The translations under genes and the position numbers were made by a program. From Lachnospiraceae bacterium (lineage in GTDB: Bacteria; Bacillota; Clostridia; Lachnospirales; Lachnospiraceae), in assembly GCA_024698345.1 (NCBI GenBank), contig JAILRH010000060.1, positions 1 to 61,801 of the forward strand: a stretch of 61,801 nt of DNA, in the 5' to 3' direction. The notes beneath the pieces are model-generated. The model was not told where the DNA came from and ran no database searches. It saw only the letters and a program-made list of their open reading frames with translations. Positions 17,839-27,752 of this stretch are shown one piece after another; position 1 is the first letter of the stretch, and every line of letters starts with the position of its first letter.

Positions 17839-20331
17839 ATGAAAAAAATAATATCAGTTTTTCTGTCGATACTGTTGGTTTTTACAATGCTTCCGGTGCA
17901 AAACACAGCAAAAGCGGATGAGAACGTATCGTATCGTTATAACTTGTTCTATGCACCGTCTGATTCTGAATTGGCACAGGAATGCTATTATTCGATAATG
18001 ATGAATAATACAAACAATCCGGGATGGACTACGGGAAATACTGCAGGTTCTTATGGCGAGCTGTTATCTTCTGAAGGACGTACGGTATACGGATACAGAA
18101 CCAGTTTTGAATTTAATCATACTGATGAATTGTGGGTAAATATCTACAAAGTAGTAGATGGTCAGAACGTTAATGTAAATAAAGTGACTCTCAATAATGT
18201 AAGTCTTGATGACTTAAATAATAAGGTGATATATCCTGACGGAACGCTTCATGATCTTGACAAATATACTTATACATTATGCTATGCACCGTCTGATCAG
18301 CAGCTCAACCGCGACTGCTATTATACAGTATCGTTGACTGATCCTATGAACGATTACGCAAATCTGGAATTTAATCTTTCAAAACCGGATTCGCTCAGGT
18401 ATTCATCTGAAGGACGTTATGTTGCACTTGCAGAAGTTACAACATATCTTCGTTATACTTCAAATCTGATATTCAGGGCAAAGGATGATGATGACGGATA
18501 TGATGCATTTGTTAGTTTTCAGGAGGTAACCATAGAAGATTATGATGGTATGGTAGTATTCCCTGATAAGACTTTGCATGAACTTAATGTGATTGAGATT
18601 CCTAAAGAAGATCCTAACGAAGGCATAGCTCCTGATACAAGTATTCCTGAAAAACCTGAATTGTCTCCGGTTAATGCCGATGATTACAGTATGGGTGGTG
18701 GATATGTAAGAGTGTGGAATCCTAGTGATGAAGAAGGCGGAGATGTAGAGATAGTCAATTTATTCCACTCTAGCGAAGTGACACCGTACAAGGGAATCAC
18801 ATATGATGTTGCAACCAATACATTGACCCTGAACAATGTTAAAGGAGCCGATTTTGAGGTTCAGTGCGATAACATGATGAAGATGAATATCAATCTTATA
18901 GGTGATTCTCAGATTGGAAGTTTTGGTTTCTGGGGAGTTTATCCACAGTTTAAAGGAAACGGAACTCTAACCATGAAACGCCCTATAGAGGTGGTAGAAG
19001 ATGAGGAAGCAATCAGAGCCGGTATAGCACCTATGTCAGTTGCGGATACAGCAACAATCAGACTATCTACTGATGGAGAATCGTACTGTGCAAGCTTTGG
19101 TTTTTCGAGTTATGAAGAAACTTTTGATAAGTCAAAAGTACTTGTATATAAAGGAACAACTTCTGAACCAATTCAGTGGGAAGAATCAAGAGAAGGTGGA
19201 ATTACAGAGATACAGGCAAGACTTGAAGGTGTTAGAATGCGTACGAAGTTTAGTGCTTCACAGATTCTCAAGAAAAAAGATGCAGATGAAACAAAATATT
19301 ATATAAAGAGCATCAGCCACGTGGGAAATGATCCTTTCTATTATCATCACATTTCGCAGTTGGTTGAGAAGGACGGAATCTGGTATGAAAAGGGTGACGG
19401 AACTAGCTACTGGAACAAAGATTATCTTTTTACCAACCTTTCAGAGGAAGAGATAGCAGCACTTCCGGTTTCACTTGTGGATGAGAATGGAATAGTTACT
19501 GCATACCTTTCAACTCAGTTTGATTATTGTGATGCTTATGTCAAAGACAACAAAGTATATGGACTCAACAGAGAAGGAATTGCCAGAAATCTTATAGTTG
19601 ACCCGACATATCCTATAATAAGTCTTTATGGCAGAGATAAGGCACCGACCCTTATGATGAGAGTTGTCAAGTCATTCAATGATGGTGATATGACAGTTAA
19701 CCTTGTTCGTTATGAGGAAGAGTTTGATTTCAAAAACAGTGGTGACAGAGAAGCTCTGGATGCTTTCTTAAAAGATAAAGGTTATGAGCATTTCAATGTA
19801 AATGTTTTCAATCCATATTATTATACATTTAACGTAATAAATAAGTCGGTTATTATTACATCAAATTCAGGAAATAATAATGATAATGATAACAATAACA
19901 ACAATAATAATAACAATAATAATAACAATAATAATAACAATAATAATAACAATAACAATAATAACAATGACAGCAATAACACCAATAGCAGTAACAGTAA
20001 CCGGCAGACTACAACTGTAGCACCGACAACTGCTGCACCAACAACAGCAGCAAAGAAGACAAAAGAAAAAGTTTTAGTTAAGAAGATTACTCTCAAGGCA
20101 GCAAAATCTGTCAAGGCTGGAAAGAAACTGAAAATAAAGGTTACTTTCAAACCAAAGAATCCTACAAACAAAAAACTGAAATGGTCAGTTAATAATAAGA
20201 AATATGCTAAGATCAGTTCAAAGGGAGTTCTTACAACAAAGAAAGCCGGAAAGGGAAAGAAAGTTGTAGTTACAGTCAAAGCGACTGACGGAAGCAAGGT
20301 AACAGCAAAGATTACTATAAAGATTAAGTAG
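17839..20331 (+). CDS. Secreted surface protein with poly-Asn linker and Big_2-like C-terminus
   Basis: 830 residues: signal peptide about 1-26, then two tandem units opening YNLFYAPSDSELAQECYY and YTLCYAPSDQQLNRDCYY (about 34 and 150). A body homologous to the previous gene follows (KGITYDVATNTLTLNNV; RLEGVRMRTKFSAS; LVEKDGIWYE). Then come a run of about 30 nearly pure Asn (around 680-715), a Thr/Ala/Pro stretch and a C-terminal bacterial Ig-like domain (LKWSVNNKKYAKISSKGVLT). Function not recognised; probably displayed at the cell surface. The Asn run is encoded by AAC/AAT triplets and could vary in length between strains. Ends at a moderate terminator. Confidence 0.75.
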   Translation: MKKIISVFLSILLVFTMLPVQNTAKADENVSYRYNLFYAPSDSELAQECYYSIMMNNTNNPGWTTGNTAGSYGELLSSEGRTVYGYRTSFEFNHTDELWVNIYKVVDGQNVNVNKVTLNNVSLDDLNNKVIYPDGTLHDLDKYTYTLCYAPSDQQLNRDCYYTVSLTDPMNDYANLEFNLSKPDSLRYSSEGRYVALAEVTTYLRYTSNLIFRAKDDDDGYDAFVSFQEVTIEDYDGMVVFPDKTLHELNVIEIPKEDPNEGIAPDTSIPEKPELSPVNADDYSMGGGYVRVWNPSDEEGGDVEIVNLFHSSEVTPYKGITYDVATNTLTLNNVKGADFEVQCDNMMKMNINLIGDSQIGSFGFWGVYPQFKGNGTLTMKRPIEVVEDEEAIRAGIAPMSVADTATIRLSTDGESYCASFGFSSYEETFDKSKVLVYKGTTSEPIQWEESREGGITEIQARLEGVRMRTKFSASQILKKKDADETKYYIKSISHVGNDPFYYHHISQLVEKDGIWYEKGDGTSYWNKDYLFTNLSEEEIAALPVSLVDENGIVTAYLSTQFDYCDAYVKDNKVYGLNREGIARNLIVDPTYPIISLYGRDKAPTLMMRVVKSFNDGDMTVNLVRYEEEFDFKNSGDREALDAFLKDKGYEHFNVNVFNPYYYTFNVINKSVIITSNSGNNNDNDNNNNNNNNNNNNNNNNNNNNNNNNNNDSNNTNSSNSNRQTTTVAPTTAAPTTAAKKTKEKVLVKKITLKAAKSVKAGKKLKIKVTFKPKNPTNKKLKWSVNNKKYAKISSKGVLTTKKAGKGKKVVVTVKATDGSKVTAKITIKIK

Positions 20332-20353
20332 TAATGGAATAAGAAAATGATAC

Positions 20354-20387
20354 CGGGAGGCAACATTAGTTGTCTCCCGATTGTTTG
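20354..20387 (+). terminator. Rho-independent terminator
   Basis: CGGGAGGCAAC / GTTGTCTCCCG stem with a four-base loop; the T-rich tail is short (ATTGTTTG). Confidence 0.7.
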
Positions 20388-20582
20388 CTGTCTAAAATCC
20401 AAAAGGTGCGAAACGAATTCTTAGATTTACACTACAGATAGATTGAAAAATGATATTATAATATGATAGTATTTAAAAGCTAAGGTTGTAGTTATTCGGG
20501 CACTTATATAAAAGCATAAATACACAATCACAACTATTTTACAGGAATGAATAGTTACTATGGTCTGAGAGGAAAAAGATTG

Positions 20583-22415
20583 ATGAAAAAACAAGATTAT
20601 ACTTTTTTTGAGAACGTGAAATATCTGTTTTCCTACACAGTGAAGAGACAGAAAGGTTTTTTACCTACATTGGCGGCAAGTGGTACAACATGGGCTTTTT
20701 ATCCACTTATTTTTGCATTTATGCCAAAGGTAGTGCTTGATCTTATTACAAGAGATGCAGACATGAAGACTATCATAGTAACTATGATTATACTGACACT
20801 GACACTGATTACACTTTCGTTAGTGGATGGTTATGTTGCAAAAAGTCAGGAGTGGCGTTTTAAGGATATGCTGATGGGATGGCGTGAGCGAAGGATGGAA
20901 AAAGCATTTACCATGGATTACAAGAATCTTGAAAAGCCGGATGTTTTGAATCTCATGGAGAGAGCAATTTATGTAACAGGAAGTGAGCATGACGGAATAG
21001 GGGCAATGTATAACAATTTTACCTGTATTTTCAGAAACAGTATAACTATCATTGTTACATTGTTTACTATCGCAACACTCAATCCGCTTTTGGTAGTGAT
21101 GATATTTATGTGCTGTTTTGGTCAGTATAAGGTTCTTGATATAACAAAGAAAGAGAACAAAAAGAAATATATGGATGTCATGCCTCCGTATTGGAGAAAG
21201 ATAGCATATCTTAACGGAATGACAAATGATTTTGAATACGGTAAAGATATCAGATTGTTTAATATGCGACCATTTATCAATGAAAAAAACAAAGAGGTAA
21301 ACCACGGTGCGCATATTATTTCAAAGCAGATGTTTAACCGTTGGATTCGCTGTAAAGAAGGAATGAGTCTCTTTGAATTGATAGAATTGTTGTTCCTCTT
21401 TGGATGGATTGCTTTTGGTTGCATTGATAAGAGTATTACTGTAGGAAATGCAGTTTTGTACATTGGAGTTGCCACTGCATTTTCAGAAAATGTTGTTCAG
21501 ATATTTGATGTAATTGCTGATATTAAGAGAGCAAATCTTGAAGTGTGTGATTATAGAAAATTTATGGATTATCCTGATGAAGAGTATGACAATTCCATTG
21601 GAGAAAAAATCGAAAAATTAGATTTTGACAGTTTTGAGTTCAAATTTGAAGATGTTAGTTTCAAGTATCCGGGACAGGAAAAATATGCACTTGAGCATAT
21701 CAACATTACAATTCCTGCCGGGGAGAGACTTGCAGTAGTGGGAATGAACGGAGCAGGAAAATCTACATTTATTAAATTGATTCTGCGAATATACGAGCCA
21801 ACCGGCGGAAGGATATTGCTTAACGGAATAGATGTAAGAAGATTTGACAGAAAGAATTACTTTAGAGCCTTTGCACCTGCATTCCAGAGTGTTGAGTGTT
21901 TTGCAATGCCTATTAAGCAAAATGTTTCCATGGAAAAAATTGAAGATACAGATAACAAGCGTGTGAGGGAATGTCTTGACAAGGCAGGGCTCGATAAGAA
22001 GATAAGCAGTTTGGAAAACGGAATTGATACTGAGATGCTCAAGATGTTTTATGCAGACGGTATCGATTTGTCAGGCGGTGAAAAGCAGAAACTTACACTG
22101 GCAAGAGCACTGTACAAGTCGGCAGATGTGGTGATTCTTGATGAGCCGACTGCAGCCCTCGATGCGCTGGCAGAAGACAGAATGTACAGACAGTTTGATG
22201 AGATGGTTAAGGGAAGAACTGCAATCTACATTTCACACAGACTTGCAAGTACAAGATTCTGTGATGAAATTGCTATTTTTGAAGGCGGACATATAGTTGG
22301 AATGGGAACTCATGATGAACTGATGGAGAATAATAAGACATACAGAGAAATGTTCGACATGCAGGCCAGGTATTACAAAGATGAGGCAGATGGGGAGGTG
22401 GCTGTTAATGAGTAA
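20583..22415 (+). CDS. ABC exporter half-transporter, subunit 1
   Basis: Fused membrane and ATPase domains (610 residues). Membrane part about 1-330; nucleotide-binding domain about 350-600 with Walker A GMNGAGKST (near 386), signature LSGGEKQK (near 495), Walker B VVILDEPTAALD and the H-loop in ISHRLAS. The next gene overlaps by 8 bases and encodes a second half of the same build, so the two very likely form a heterodimeric exporter of a lipid, peptide or drug; the cargo is not evident. Start at 20583 is favoured by GAGAGG upstream. An in-frame ATG at 20547 lies in GAATAGTTAC, a match to the dispersed-element arm, and is less likely. Confidence 0.9.
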   Translation: MKKQDYTFFENVKYLFSYTVKRQKGFLPTLAASGTTWAFYPLIFAFMPKVVLDLITRDADMKTIIVTMIILTLTLITLSLVDGYVAKSQEWRFKDMLMGWRERRMEKAFTMDYKNLEKPDVLNLMERAIYVTGSEHDGIGAMYNNFTCIFRNSITIIVTLFTIATLNPLLVVMIFMCCFGQYKVLDITKKENKKKYMDVMPPYWRKIAYLNGMTNDFEYGKDIRLFNMRPFINEKNKEVNHGAHIISKQMFNRWIRCKEGMSLFELIELLFLFGWIAFGCIDKSITVGNAVLYIGVATAFSENVVQIFDVIADIKRANLEVCDYRKFMDYPDEEYDNSIGEKIEKLDFDSFEFKFEDVSFKYPGQEKYALEHINITIPAGERLAVVGMNGAGKSTFIKLILRIYEPTGGRILLNGIDVRRFDRKNYFRAFAPAFQSVECFAMPIKQNVSMEKIEDTDNKRVRECLDKAGLDKKISSLENGIDTEMLKMFYADGIDLSGGEKQKLTLARALYKSADVVILDEPTAALDALAEDRMYRQFDEMVKGRTAIYISHRLASTRFCDEIAIFEGGHIVGMGTHDELMENNKTYREMFDMQARYYKDEADGEVAVNE

Positions 22416-24228
22416 AGAAAAAAAGAATAAAATGTCATTAAAATTCATTAAAAGTGAAATCTCAAATGCCTGGAAGATAATGAAGTACTTTTCAAAGATA
22501 GCATGGAAGGAGAAAAAGAGTTATTTTCTTTTCTATACTATTGTGTTTATCATAAGTATAATTGAACCATTTATACATATTTTCGGAATAAAGTGGTTGG
22601 TTGATGGTGTTGTATCTGAAAATAAGAAAGAGATAATAGTAGCGGCTTTGCTTCTTTCAGTTGGAAAGGTTGTTTTATCAACAACCGGAAAAGTATTGTC
22701 TGATAAGATGGCAACATGTGCGGATTTAATTGACAGAAAAGTGCATATGATGATAAATGATACCAGCATGAAACTTAGATTTGCAGATACCGAAGATCCT
22801 GTAGTTCTTGATCAGATGAAAAAGGCTAATAATGGATATGATCAGGTTGGATATTCAGGAATTGCGTATGTATTTATAAATCTTGTTGGAAATATAATTG
22901 TTCTTTTCGGAGTAACATATTTAATTGTGGACGGTTCGGTTATTTTGCTTGCTATCATTATTACAAGTTTTTTGATTTCGTCATATTTTAACGGAAAGAT
23001 TGCAAAAATCAATTATGAGTATTTTCCCAAAATTGCAGATAAGGAGCGTGGCGTTGATTATATAACAAACAAGCTTACAACATATCAATATGGGAAAGAA
23101 ATCAGATTGTATGATGCGGCAGATATGATTCTTGACCGCCACAGAAAACTGACTAAAGATATAGTTGATAATGAGAAAAATAAATTCTATGATATCCTTC
23201 ACATCAGAAGAGTATATCAGGTACTTAATAATTTGCTGACGGGACTTGTATATGCAGTTCTCGCAATAGAAGCAGTTATGGGAAAAGTAAGTGTGGGAGA
23301 TTTCTCGGGATTATCTTCAGCAGTAGGAACCTTTAGAGGTGCGTTGGATGGAATTATAGGAAGCTTTTTTCAGATGCAAAATTCAGCAAAGATATTAGGA
23401 TATGTTATCGATTATTTTGAAATGGCAGATGTAAGCAATGAGGGCACTGAGCTTATAGTTGATGAGCACAGACAGCCTGTTATTGAATTTAGAAATGTCA
23501 GTTTCAAATATCCAAGAACAGACAGTTATGTTTTAAAGAACATTAATGTAAAAATAACTCCCGGAGAGCATATTGCAATAGTAGGAGAAAACGGAGCGGG
23601 AAAGACTACATTTATCAAACTGCTTTGCAGACTCTATCAGCCTACAGATGGTGAGATATTATTAGACGGCGTAAATATCAATACATACAGATTTGATGAG
23701 TATATAAAGATACTCTCGGTAGTATTTCAGGATTTCAAAATGCTTGCATTTTCGTTCAGAGAGAATATCGCGGCTGGTCAAAATAGCGATGATGAAAAGA
23801 TAATGGAATATTGCAGAGTCAGTGGAGTTGAGAAGAGAATTGAAACTGCACCTAAACAATTGGATACTGCCATGTACAAAATGTTTGAGGAAGACGGCAT
23901 TGAACCGTCAGGTGGTGAGGCACAGAAACTTGCCATAGTCAGAGCACTATATAAGAATGCACCTGTAATAATACTTGATGAACCGACAGCGGCGTTGGAT
24001 CCGATTTCGGAATATCAGATATACAGTACATTCAATACAATGGTTGATAACAGAACAGCGGTGTATATTTCACACAGATTATCATCATGCAAGTTCTGTG
24101 ACAGAATACTTGTATTTGCAGACAACACGATAATAGAAGAAGGCAGTCATGATAAGCTGATGAATAATGAAAATGGACTGTACTATAAAATGTTTACGGT
24201 GCAGGCACAATATTACAAGGCTGATTAA
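22408..24228 (+). CDS. ABC exporter half-transporter, subunit 2
   Basis: 606 residues, same domain order as subunit 1. Walker A GENGAGKTT (near 392), Walker B VIILDEPTAALDP, H-loop ISHRLSS. The signature motif reads PSGGEAQK, so the usual L is P and the R/Q position is A; degenerate signatures are common in one half of heterodimeric exporters, where only one ATP site is catalytic. Start at 22408 is preceded by GGGGAGG and overlaps the stop of subunit 1, implying translational coupling. A long bidirectional terminator follows. Confidence 0.9.
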   Translation: MSKEKKNKMSLKFIKSEISNAWKIMKYFSKIAWKEKKSYFLFYTIVFIISIIEPFIHIFGIKWLVDGVVSENKKEIIVAALLLSVGKVVLSTTGKVLSDKMATCADLIDRKVHMMINDTSMKLRFADTEDPVVLDQMKKANNGYDQVGYSGIAYVFINLVGNIIVLFGVTYLIVDGSVILLAIIITSFLISSYFNGKIAKINYEYFPKIADKERGVDYITNKLTTYQYGKEIRLYDAADMILDRHRKLTKDIVDNEKNKFYDILHIRRVYQVLNNLLTGLVYAVLAIEAVMGKVSVGDFSGLSSAVGTFRGALDGIIGSFFQMQNSAKILGYVIDYFEMADVSNEGTELIVDEHRQPVIEFRNVSFKYPRTDSYVLKNINVKITPGEHIAIVGENGAGKTTFIKLLCRLYQPTDGEILLDGVNINTYRFDEYIKILSVVFQDFKMLAFSFRENIAAGQNSDDEKIMEYCRVSGVEKRIETAPKQLDTAMYKMFEEDGIEPSGGEAQKLAIVRALYKNAPVIILDEPTAALDPISEYQIYSTFNTMVDNRTAVYISHRLSSCKFCDRILVFADNTIIEEGSHDKLMNNENGLYYKMFTVQAQYYKAD

Positions 24229-24317
24229 CAGAAAATGCAGTATATCACAAATTATAAGGCAGAGTGATGAAATAGGAAGCATATCAAAATTAATAGGGCA
24301 GATAAAAAAATGAAATT

Positions 24318-24370
24318 AAAAAAAGGTATGTTTCACTAATTAATTGATATTAGTGCAACATACCTTTTTT
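24318..24370. terminator. Long bidirectional terminator
   Basis: AAAAAAGGTATGTT...CACTAAT pairs with ATTAGTG...AACATACCTTTTTT. The stem is over 20 bp with one mismatch, with an A run on one side and a T run on the other. Serves the ABC operon and the converging RNase H gene. Confidence 0.9.
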
Positions 24371-24415
24371 ATTATTGAAATATGTTTCAAGAATGCTTAA
24401 TTATTCTTGGAATTA

Positions 24416-25084
24416 TCATTCGACTCCGCAGGCTTTCTTTGCAAGAAGATCGGCCATGTCGTTGTACTTGTCTCCGGAATGTCCTTTGACTTTTTCAAAA
24501 TGTATCTTTATAGATTTTTTTGAGGTATCATAGTATGCCTTGTAATCTTTAGTACCCTTCTTGTTTGTCTTCCACAGACCAAGAGGCCACTTAGCGATTC
24601 CTTCGTAATCATGATAAATAATAACTTCACTGCAACCGTGTTCAATTGCAAAACGCATAGCTTCCATGGAACCTGCAATCTCTCCGGCAACATTTCTCAT
24701 GGATGCCAGCTCTTCGTCGTCATCTTTTCCTGAAAGGTGAAACTCTTCACCGTCATAGAACATAACAACACCATATCCGAAAACTCCTGTTGTGCTGTTG
24801 AAACTACCGTCAACATAGGCTATTGCGTGTTTCTTGTCAGAGAAAGGCATGCCCTCGCTTTTTAATGTAATTGCTGTGGAAGCCGAGATAGGATTGTTAT
24901 CTTCTTCAGTGTCAAACAGTGACATCTGTCTCATATCCCATCCCATATAATTGTAGGCATCGGAAATATTAGTAAAACTCTTGTATAGTGCGCCGGGAAA
25001 TCCGTTTACGCTGGCTTTGCATTCATCCCAGTTGTCAAATATTCCGGTTGTATTTCCAACCTTAACCGCATAATATTTAGCCAT
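24416..25084 (-). CDS. rnhA: Ribonuclease H with N-terminal viroplasmin-type domain
   Basis: Cuts RNA in RNA-DNA hybrids. Residues 1-45 form the caulimovirus viroplasmin / RNase H1 hybrid-binding domain (YYAVKVGNTTGIFDNWDECK). The catalytic RNase HI fold occupies about 85-220, with the first Asp in AYVDGSF, Glu in VAGEIAGSMEA, Asp in IYHDYEGI, and the last acidic site in NDMADLLAKKA. Length 222 is normal for this two-domain form. GAGGGG precedes the start. Confidence 0.92.
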   Translation of the reverse strand: MAKYYAVKVGNTTGIFDNWDECKASVNGFPGALYKSFTNISDAYNYMGWDMRQMSLFDTEEDNNPISASTAITLKSEGMPFSDKKHAIAYVDGSFNSTTGVFGYGVVMFYDGEEFHLSGKDDDEELASMRNVAGEIAGSMEAMRFAIEHGCSEVIIYHDYEGIAKWPLGLWKTNKKGTKDYKAYYDTSKKSIKIHFEKVKGHSGDKYNDMADLLAKKACGVE

Positions 25085-25118
25085 ATTTATTTACCCCTCA
25101 TTTATAAATCGGTAGAAT

Positions 25119-26066
25119 CTATATTCCTTCTGATAAATCATATCTGTTTTGTGAATCATCATTTACTTCTTTACCGACTACGTCATTATCAATCTCATTA
25201 TTAACAATTTCGGCATCCTTGGTCGTTTCAATGTCGGATTCTTTGTTTAGCCATGGATTGTCTTCGTCCGGATCTGTTGGATCCCACCCTTTTAATCTGC
25301 CTTTTGATTTTGCTTTTTTCAACTTTGGCAATTTGAGTGGAGCCTTCTCATCATCAAGTGAATACACAATAACTTTAGTCCCCACCGGACAATTGTCGTA
25401 TATCCATTTGACGCTTGAAACATTTAGTCGAACACAACCAAGAGAGGCTGCTGTACCGAGTTTGTTATACTCATCAACTTCCAAATCATTCTTATGGGCA
25501 GAGTAGTAAGGGACAGAATGGAACATAATAGGTCCGTTGAAGCGGACTGCATATTGAGCGTAGCTGTAATCTACCATAAGTCTCCAATCATATTTGTCAC
25601 TGATACTAAAAGCACCTTTCGGAGTTGCCCCTTCAAAACGTCCTGTTGAGCAGATGAATATTTTATAAGGAACAGAATAATTACCGTTGTAATCAATTCC
25701 ATAAACCAAAACCCATTGCTTGGCAAGATTGACCCTTATCATATATGGATATGGGGAATCGAAATTGATAAGCTTTTTGTAATTGATTGTAGTCTCTTCT
25801 TCAGTAGTTTTTTCAGAGTTTTCTTCTTCAGTTATTGCTGATTTGTTATTATCTTTTTTGATATTATTTTTTTTGCCTTTATCAGATACTTCACTATCAT
25901 TTTTAGTTGTAACTGATTCCGTGTAATTTGATTTTGAAGTAACTTCATTTGTCTGAGCTGATGAATGAGTGCCCGTTACTGAACGAAATAAAAAAATACC
26001 CATTGCAATAAACACAAAGGTAATTATCAAAACAACACTCAATCTATATAAAACATCTTTTGGCAT
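25119..26066 (-). CDS. L,D-transpeptidase (YkuD family), membrane anchored
   Basis: 315 residues. Membrane segment about 9-30, then a Ser/Thr/Lys/Glu-rich spacer to about 90. YkuD catalytic domain about 100-235: a His in IMFHSVPY and the nucleophile in SLGCVRLN (Cys near 210), the H-x(n)-S-x-G-C-R pattern of the family. These enzymes form 3-3 crosslinks in peptidoglycan or attach proteins to it. The tail after about 245 is acidic and contains DEDNPWLN, an NPW motif like those of the small secreted protein at 5515-5817. Lies 34 bases upstream of the RNase H gene on the same strand, so it may be co-transcribed. Confidence 0.88.
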   Translation of the reverse strand: MPKDVLYRLSVVLIITFVFIAMGIFLFRSVTGTHSSAQTNEVTSKSNYTESVTTKNDSEVSDKGKKNNIKKDNNKSAITEEENSEKTTEEETTINYKKLINFDSPYPYMIRVNLAKQWVLVYGIDYNGNYSVPYKIFICSTGRFEGATPKGAFSISDKYDWRLMVDYSYAQYAVRFNGPIMFHSVPYYSAHKNDLEVDEYNKLGTAASLGCVRLNVSSVKWIYDNCPVGTKVIVYSLDDEKAPLKLPKLKKAKSKGRLKGWDPTDPDEDNPWLNKESDIETTKDAEIVNNEIDNDVVGKEVNDDSQNRYDLSEGI

Positions 26067-26251
26067 TTTTTCGTTTTTTCTCCGTAGTAAATATAATTAA
26101 AAATAATCTTTTCTGACATATTGCACTGAATATTTTATAATGTAAAAAAAATAAAAGCAATAGGAAGACATGATATTTATTAAACTTCACAAAGTATTAA
26201 TAAAATCATATCCTTTATATTATAGAATACAGAATAAAATTACTCTCTTTG

Positions 26252-26280
26252 TTGACTATCAATCCACCGTTTGATATTAT
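26252..26280 (+). promoter_or_regulatory. glnA promoter
   Basis: TTGACT, 17-base spacer, TATTAT with an extended TGA just before the -10. Well placed 72 bases before the glnA start. Confidence 0.7.
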
Positions 26281-26298
26281 CGAAAATAGAGATTCAGT

Positions 26299-26335
26299 GA
26301 TAGTTGGACGGAACAACAGTGTCCGAATTGCTATC
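26299..26335 (+). promoter_or_regulatory. Leader hairpin just upstream of the glnA ribosome site
   Basis: GATAG (26299-26303) pairs with CTATC (26331-26335), and GGAC (26306-26309) pairs with GTCC (26321-26324) around the loop GGAACAACAGT. The ribosome site TGGAGGT begins six bases later. The next gene but one encodes an ANTAR-domain protein, a class that binds leader RNA hairpins, so a regulatory role is plausible. I could not fit the loops to the published two-hexaloop ANTAR target. Confidence 0.45.
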
Positions 26336-26351
26336 GTGATTGGAGGTAAAA

Positions 26352-27680
26352 ATGAAATATACAAGACAAGACATAGTAAGAATAGTTGAAGAAGAAGATA
26401 TTGAGTTTATCAGACTTCAGTTTACAGATCTTTTTGGAACACTTAAGAACGTTGCGATTACTTCAAGCCAGCTTGGGAAAGCACTTGATAACAAGATTAT
26501 GTTTGACGGTTCTTCAATTGAAGGATTTGCAAGAATTGAAGAGTCAGATATGTATTTATATCCTGACTATGATACATTCCAGATATTACCTTGGAGACCA
26601 CATCAGGGTAAGGTTGCAAGAATGATTTGTGATGTATACAAGGTTGATGGAACTCCATACGAGAGTGATCCAAGATATATTCTTAAGAAGGAACTTGCAA
26701 AGGCGAAAGATATGGGATACACATTCAATGTTGGCCCTGAGTGTGAGTTTTTCCTTTTCCATACAGATGACAACGGATGCCCAACTACAATAACACATGA
26801 GAAAGCAGGTTACTTCGATCTTGCACCTACAGATTTAGGAGAGAACGCAAGACGTGATATGGTACTTAACTTAGAAGATTTGGGATTTGAGATTGAAGCA
26901 TCCCATCATGAGGTGGCTCCGGCTCAGCACGAGATAGATTTCAAGTATGGTGAAGCACTTGTTACAGCAGACAATGTTATGACATTCAAACTTACTGTTA
27001 AGACAATTGCTAAGCGCCACGGTTTATATGCATCATTTATGCCAAAGCCAAAATACGGAGTGTGCGGTTCGGGTATGCATATCAATATGTCTTTATTTAA
27101 AGACGGAAAGAATGCATTCGTTGACGAAAGTGACGAATTAGGACTCAGCAAAGAAGCATACAGTTTCATTGCCGGAGTTATGGATAAGATGAAGAGTATC
27201 TGTGCTATCACAAATCCAATTGTAAATTCATACAAGCGACTTGTTCCGGGATTTGAAGCACCAACATATATTGCATGGTCAGCAACAAACAGAAGTCCAC
27301 TTGTAAGAGTTCCTGCATCAAGAGGAGCCAGCACAAGAATCGAACTTAGATGTCCTGACAGTGCAGCTAACCCATATCTTGTTCTCGCCGTATGTCTTGC
27401 AGCAGGATTAGACGGAATCAAGAACGGGATGGTTCCACCTGCAAGTGTTCAAAGAGATATTTTCGCGATGACAAGACAGGAAAGAAAGGAAGCCGGAGTT
27501 CACTCACTTCCAAAGAACCTTTACGATGCAGTAAAAGAGATGCAGACATCAGAATTCGTAAAAGGAGTCCTCGGACCGGATGTATTTGATAAATATATTA
27601 TTGCAAAGAAAGCTGAGTGGATGGATTATACAACTCAGGTAACAGACTGGGAAATCGACAGATATCTTGATTGGATATAA
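26352..27680 (+). CDS. glnA: Glutamine synthetase type I
   Basis: Makes glutamine from glutamate, ammonia and ATP. 442 residues, the length of the Gram-positive GSI-alpha form. Signatures present: DGSSIEGF near the N-terminus, [21 protein letters not shown], the ATP-site region [14 protein letters not shown], and [20 protein letters not shown]. Strong promoter and a structured leader upstream; GGAGGT sets the start. An ANTAR regulator follows 72 bases downstream with no terminator between, so the two probably share a transcript. Confidence 0.97.
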   Translation: MKYTRQDIVRIVEEEDIEFIRLQFTDLFGTLKNVAITSSQLGKALDNKIMFDGSSIEGFARIEESDMYLYPDYDTFQILPWRPHQGKVARMICDVYKVDGTPYESDPRYILKKELAKAKDMGYTFNVGPECEFFLFHTDDNGCPTTITHEKAGYFDLAPTDLGENARRDMVLNLEDLGFEIEASHHEVAPAQHEIDFKYGEALVTADNVMTFKLTVKTIAKRHGLYASFMPKPKYGVCGSGMHINMSLFKDGKNAFVDESDELGLSKEAYSFIAGVMDKMKSICAITNPIVNSYKRLVPGFEAPTYIAWSATNRSPLVRVPASRGASTRIELRCPDSAANPYLVLAVCLAAGLDGIKNGMVPPASVQRDIFAMTRQERKEAGVHSLPKNLYDAVKEMQTSEFVKGVLGPDVFDKYIIAKKAEWMDYTTQVTDWEIDRYLDWI

Positions 27681-27752
27681 AATGATGTTTCAAAATTATT
27701 GTTTTGAAGCACATGAGGTTTGTATATACTTTCAAGAGATGGAGGTTTCATA

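Noticed and set aside
19821-20402. Minus-strand poly-Leu ORF
   Set aside because: It is the antisense of the poly-Asn linker and Ig-like region of the secreted protein; no ribosome site.
22408-24228. Non-functional ABC subunit
   Set aside because: The altered signature motif is normal in one half of heterodimeric exporters; Walker A and B and the H-loop are intact.
26281-26340. Canonical ANTAR double-hairpin target
   Set aside because: I could not find two hairpins with six-base loops carrying A1 and G4; only one larger hairpin is clear, so it is listed without that name.
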